NCBI GenBank assembly: GCA_002633025.1
Contig: NMRB01002650.1
Span: 5,793-69,792 of the forward strand
Length of the DNA: 64,000 nt
Source of the DNA: Notospermus geniculatus
Lineage: Eukaryota > Nemertea > Pilidiophora > Heteronemertea > Lineidae
Direction of reading: 5' to 3'
A program made the translations under genes and the position numbers. Below, piece after piece: positions 63,595-64,000 of this stretch (position 1 is its first letter; the number at the start of each line of letters is the position of its first letter). The notes beneath the pieces were generated by a model. It was not told the origin of the DNA. It saw nothing but the letters and a program-made list of their open reading frames with translations, and did no database searches.

Positions 63595-64000
63595 NNNNNN
63601 NNNNNNNNNNNNNNNNNNNNNNNNNNNNNNNNNNNNNNNNNNNNNNNNNNNNNNNNNNNNNNNNNNNNNNNNNNNNNNNNNNNNNNNNNNNNNNNNNNNN
63701 NNNNNNNNNNNNNNNNNNNNNNNNNNNNNNNNNNNNNNNNNNNNNNNNNNNNNNNNNNNNNNNNNNNNNNNNNNNNNNNNNNNNNNNNNNNNNNNNNNNN
63801 NNNNNNNNNNNNNNNNNNNNNNNNNNNNNNNNNNNNNNNNNNNNNNNNNNNNNNNNNNNNNNNNNNNNNNNNNNNNNNNNNNNNNNNNNNNNNNNNNNNN
63901 NNNNNNNNNNNNNNNNNNNNNNNNNNNNNNNNNNNNNNNNNNNNNNNNNNNNNNNNNNNNNNNNNNNNNNNNNNNNNNNNNNNNNNNNNNNNNNNNNNNN
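63595..64000. other. Assembly gap
   Basis: 406 undetermined bases to the end of the window, starting inside R1. Confidence 0.95.

Overview
The window looks like animal nuclear DNA from a marine invertebrate. Genes are broken into short exons with GT..AG borders, there is no bacterial-style coding density, and short words such as TAGGCCTA and TACATGTA recur. A Bcl-2-family exon and probable TRAPPC10 exons are metazoan. The repeat style would fit an invertebrate deuterostome (amphioxus, hemichordate or echinoderm) or a mollusc, but I cannot fix the species. Most of the 64 kb is transposon-derived sequence in many layers. Two assembly gaps (46419-47067 and 63595-64000) and single Ns at 21813 and 29581 limit what can be read.

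1-16 kb: minisatellites, foldback elements, two probable TRAPPC10 exons on the + strand (7185-7699, 10639-10894), a RecQ-like helicase fragment on the - strand, several TIR elements with readable target-site duplications, and an interspersed repeat (called R1 here) that has itself been hit by two MITEs. 16-22 kb: a Bcl-2-family BH1 exon, DUF4806-like exons, a broken Kolobok-like transposase, and AT-rich simple sequence, all coding parts on the - strand. 21.8-25.5 kb: a decayed - strand gene with phase-consistent exons that pairs an RG-rich, zinc-knuckle-like region with a tyrosine recombinase.

27-31 kb: a long inverted-repeat element with a TTAA-flanked element nested in it, a candidate first exon with an AAAATGGCGG start, and a DUF4806-type N-terminal exon. 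32.5-43.4 kb and 53.3-59.9 kb are two copies of one composite unit. Each has a conserved transposon-associated gene (-), a pair of long inverted arms, a second transposon-associated reading frame (+), a tRNA-like SINE head, and a Helitron-type helicase plus endonuclease remnant (-). The two copies act as filled and empty sites for each other, so at least seven later insertions can be placed nearly to the base.

43.8-53.3 kb: a possible LTR-element gag fragment, a Penelope reverse transcriptase fragment, a SAP/SWIM/YqaJ gene, a C2H2 zinc finger, a protein kinase whose catalytic core is tandemly triplicated, and a Myb/SANT-like plus P2RX7-C-like pair. 60-63.6 kb: another long inverted repeat, a second copy of the 49.5-50.2 kb segment, and R1 running into the end gap.

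Almost every recognisable reading frame carries a frameshift or stop, so most are relics, unless the assembly has many single-base errors. No CRISPR array, rRNA or bacterial-type operon was seen.
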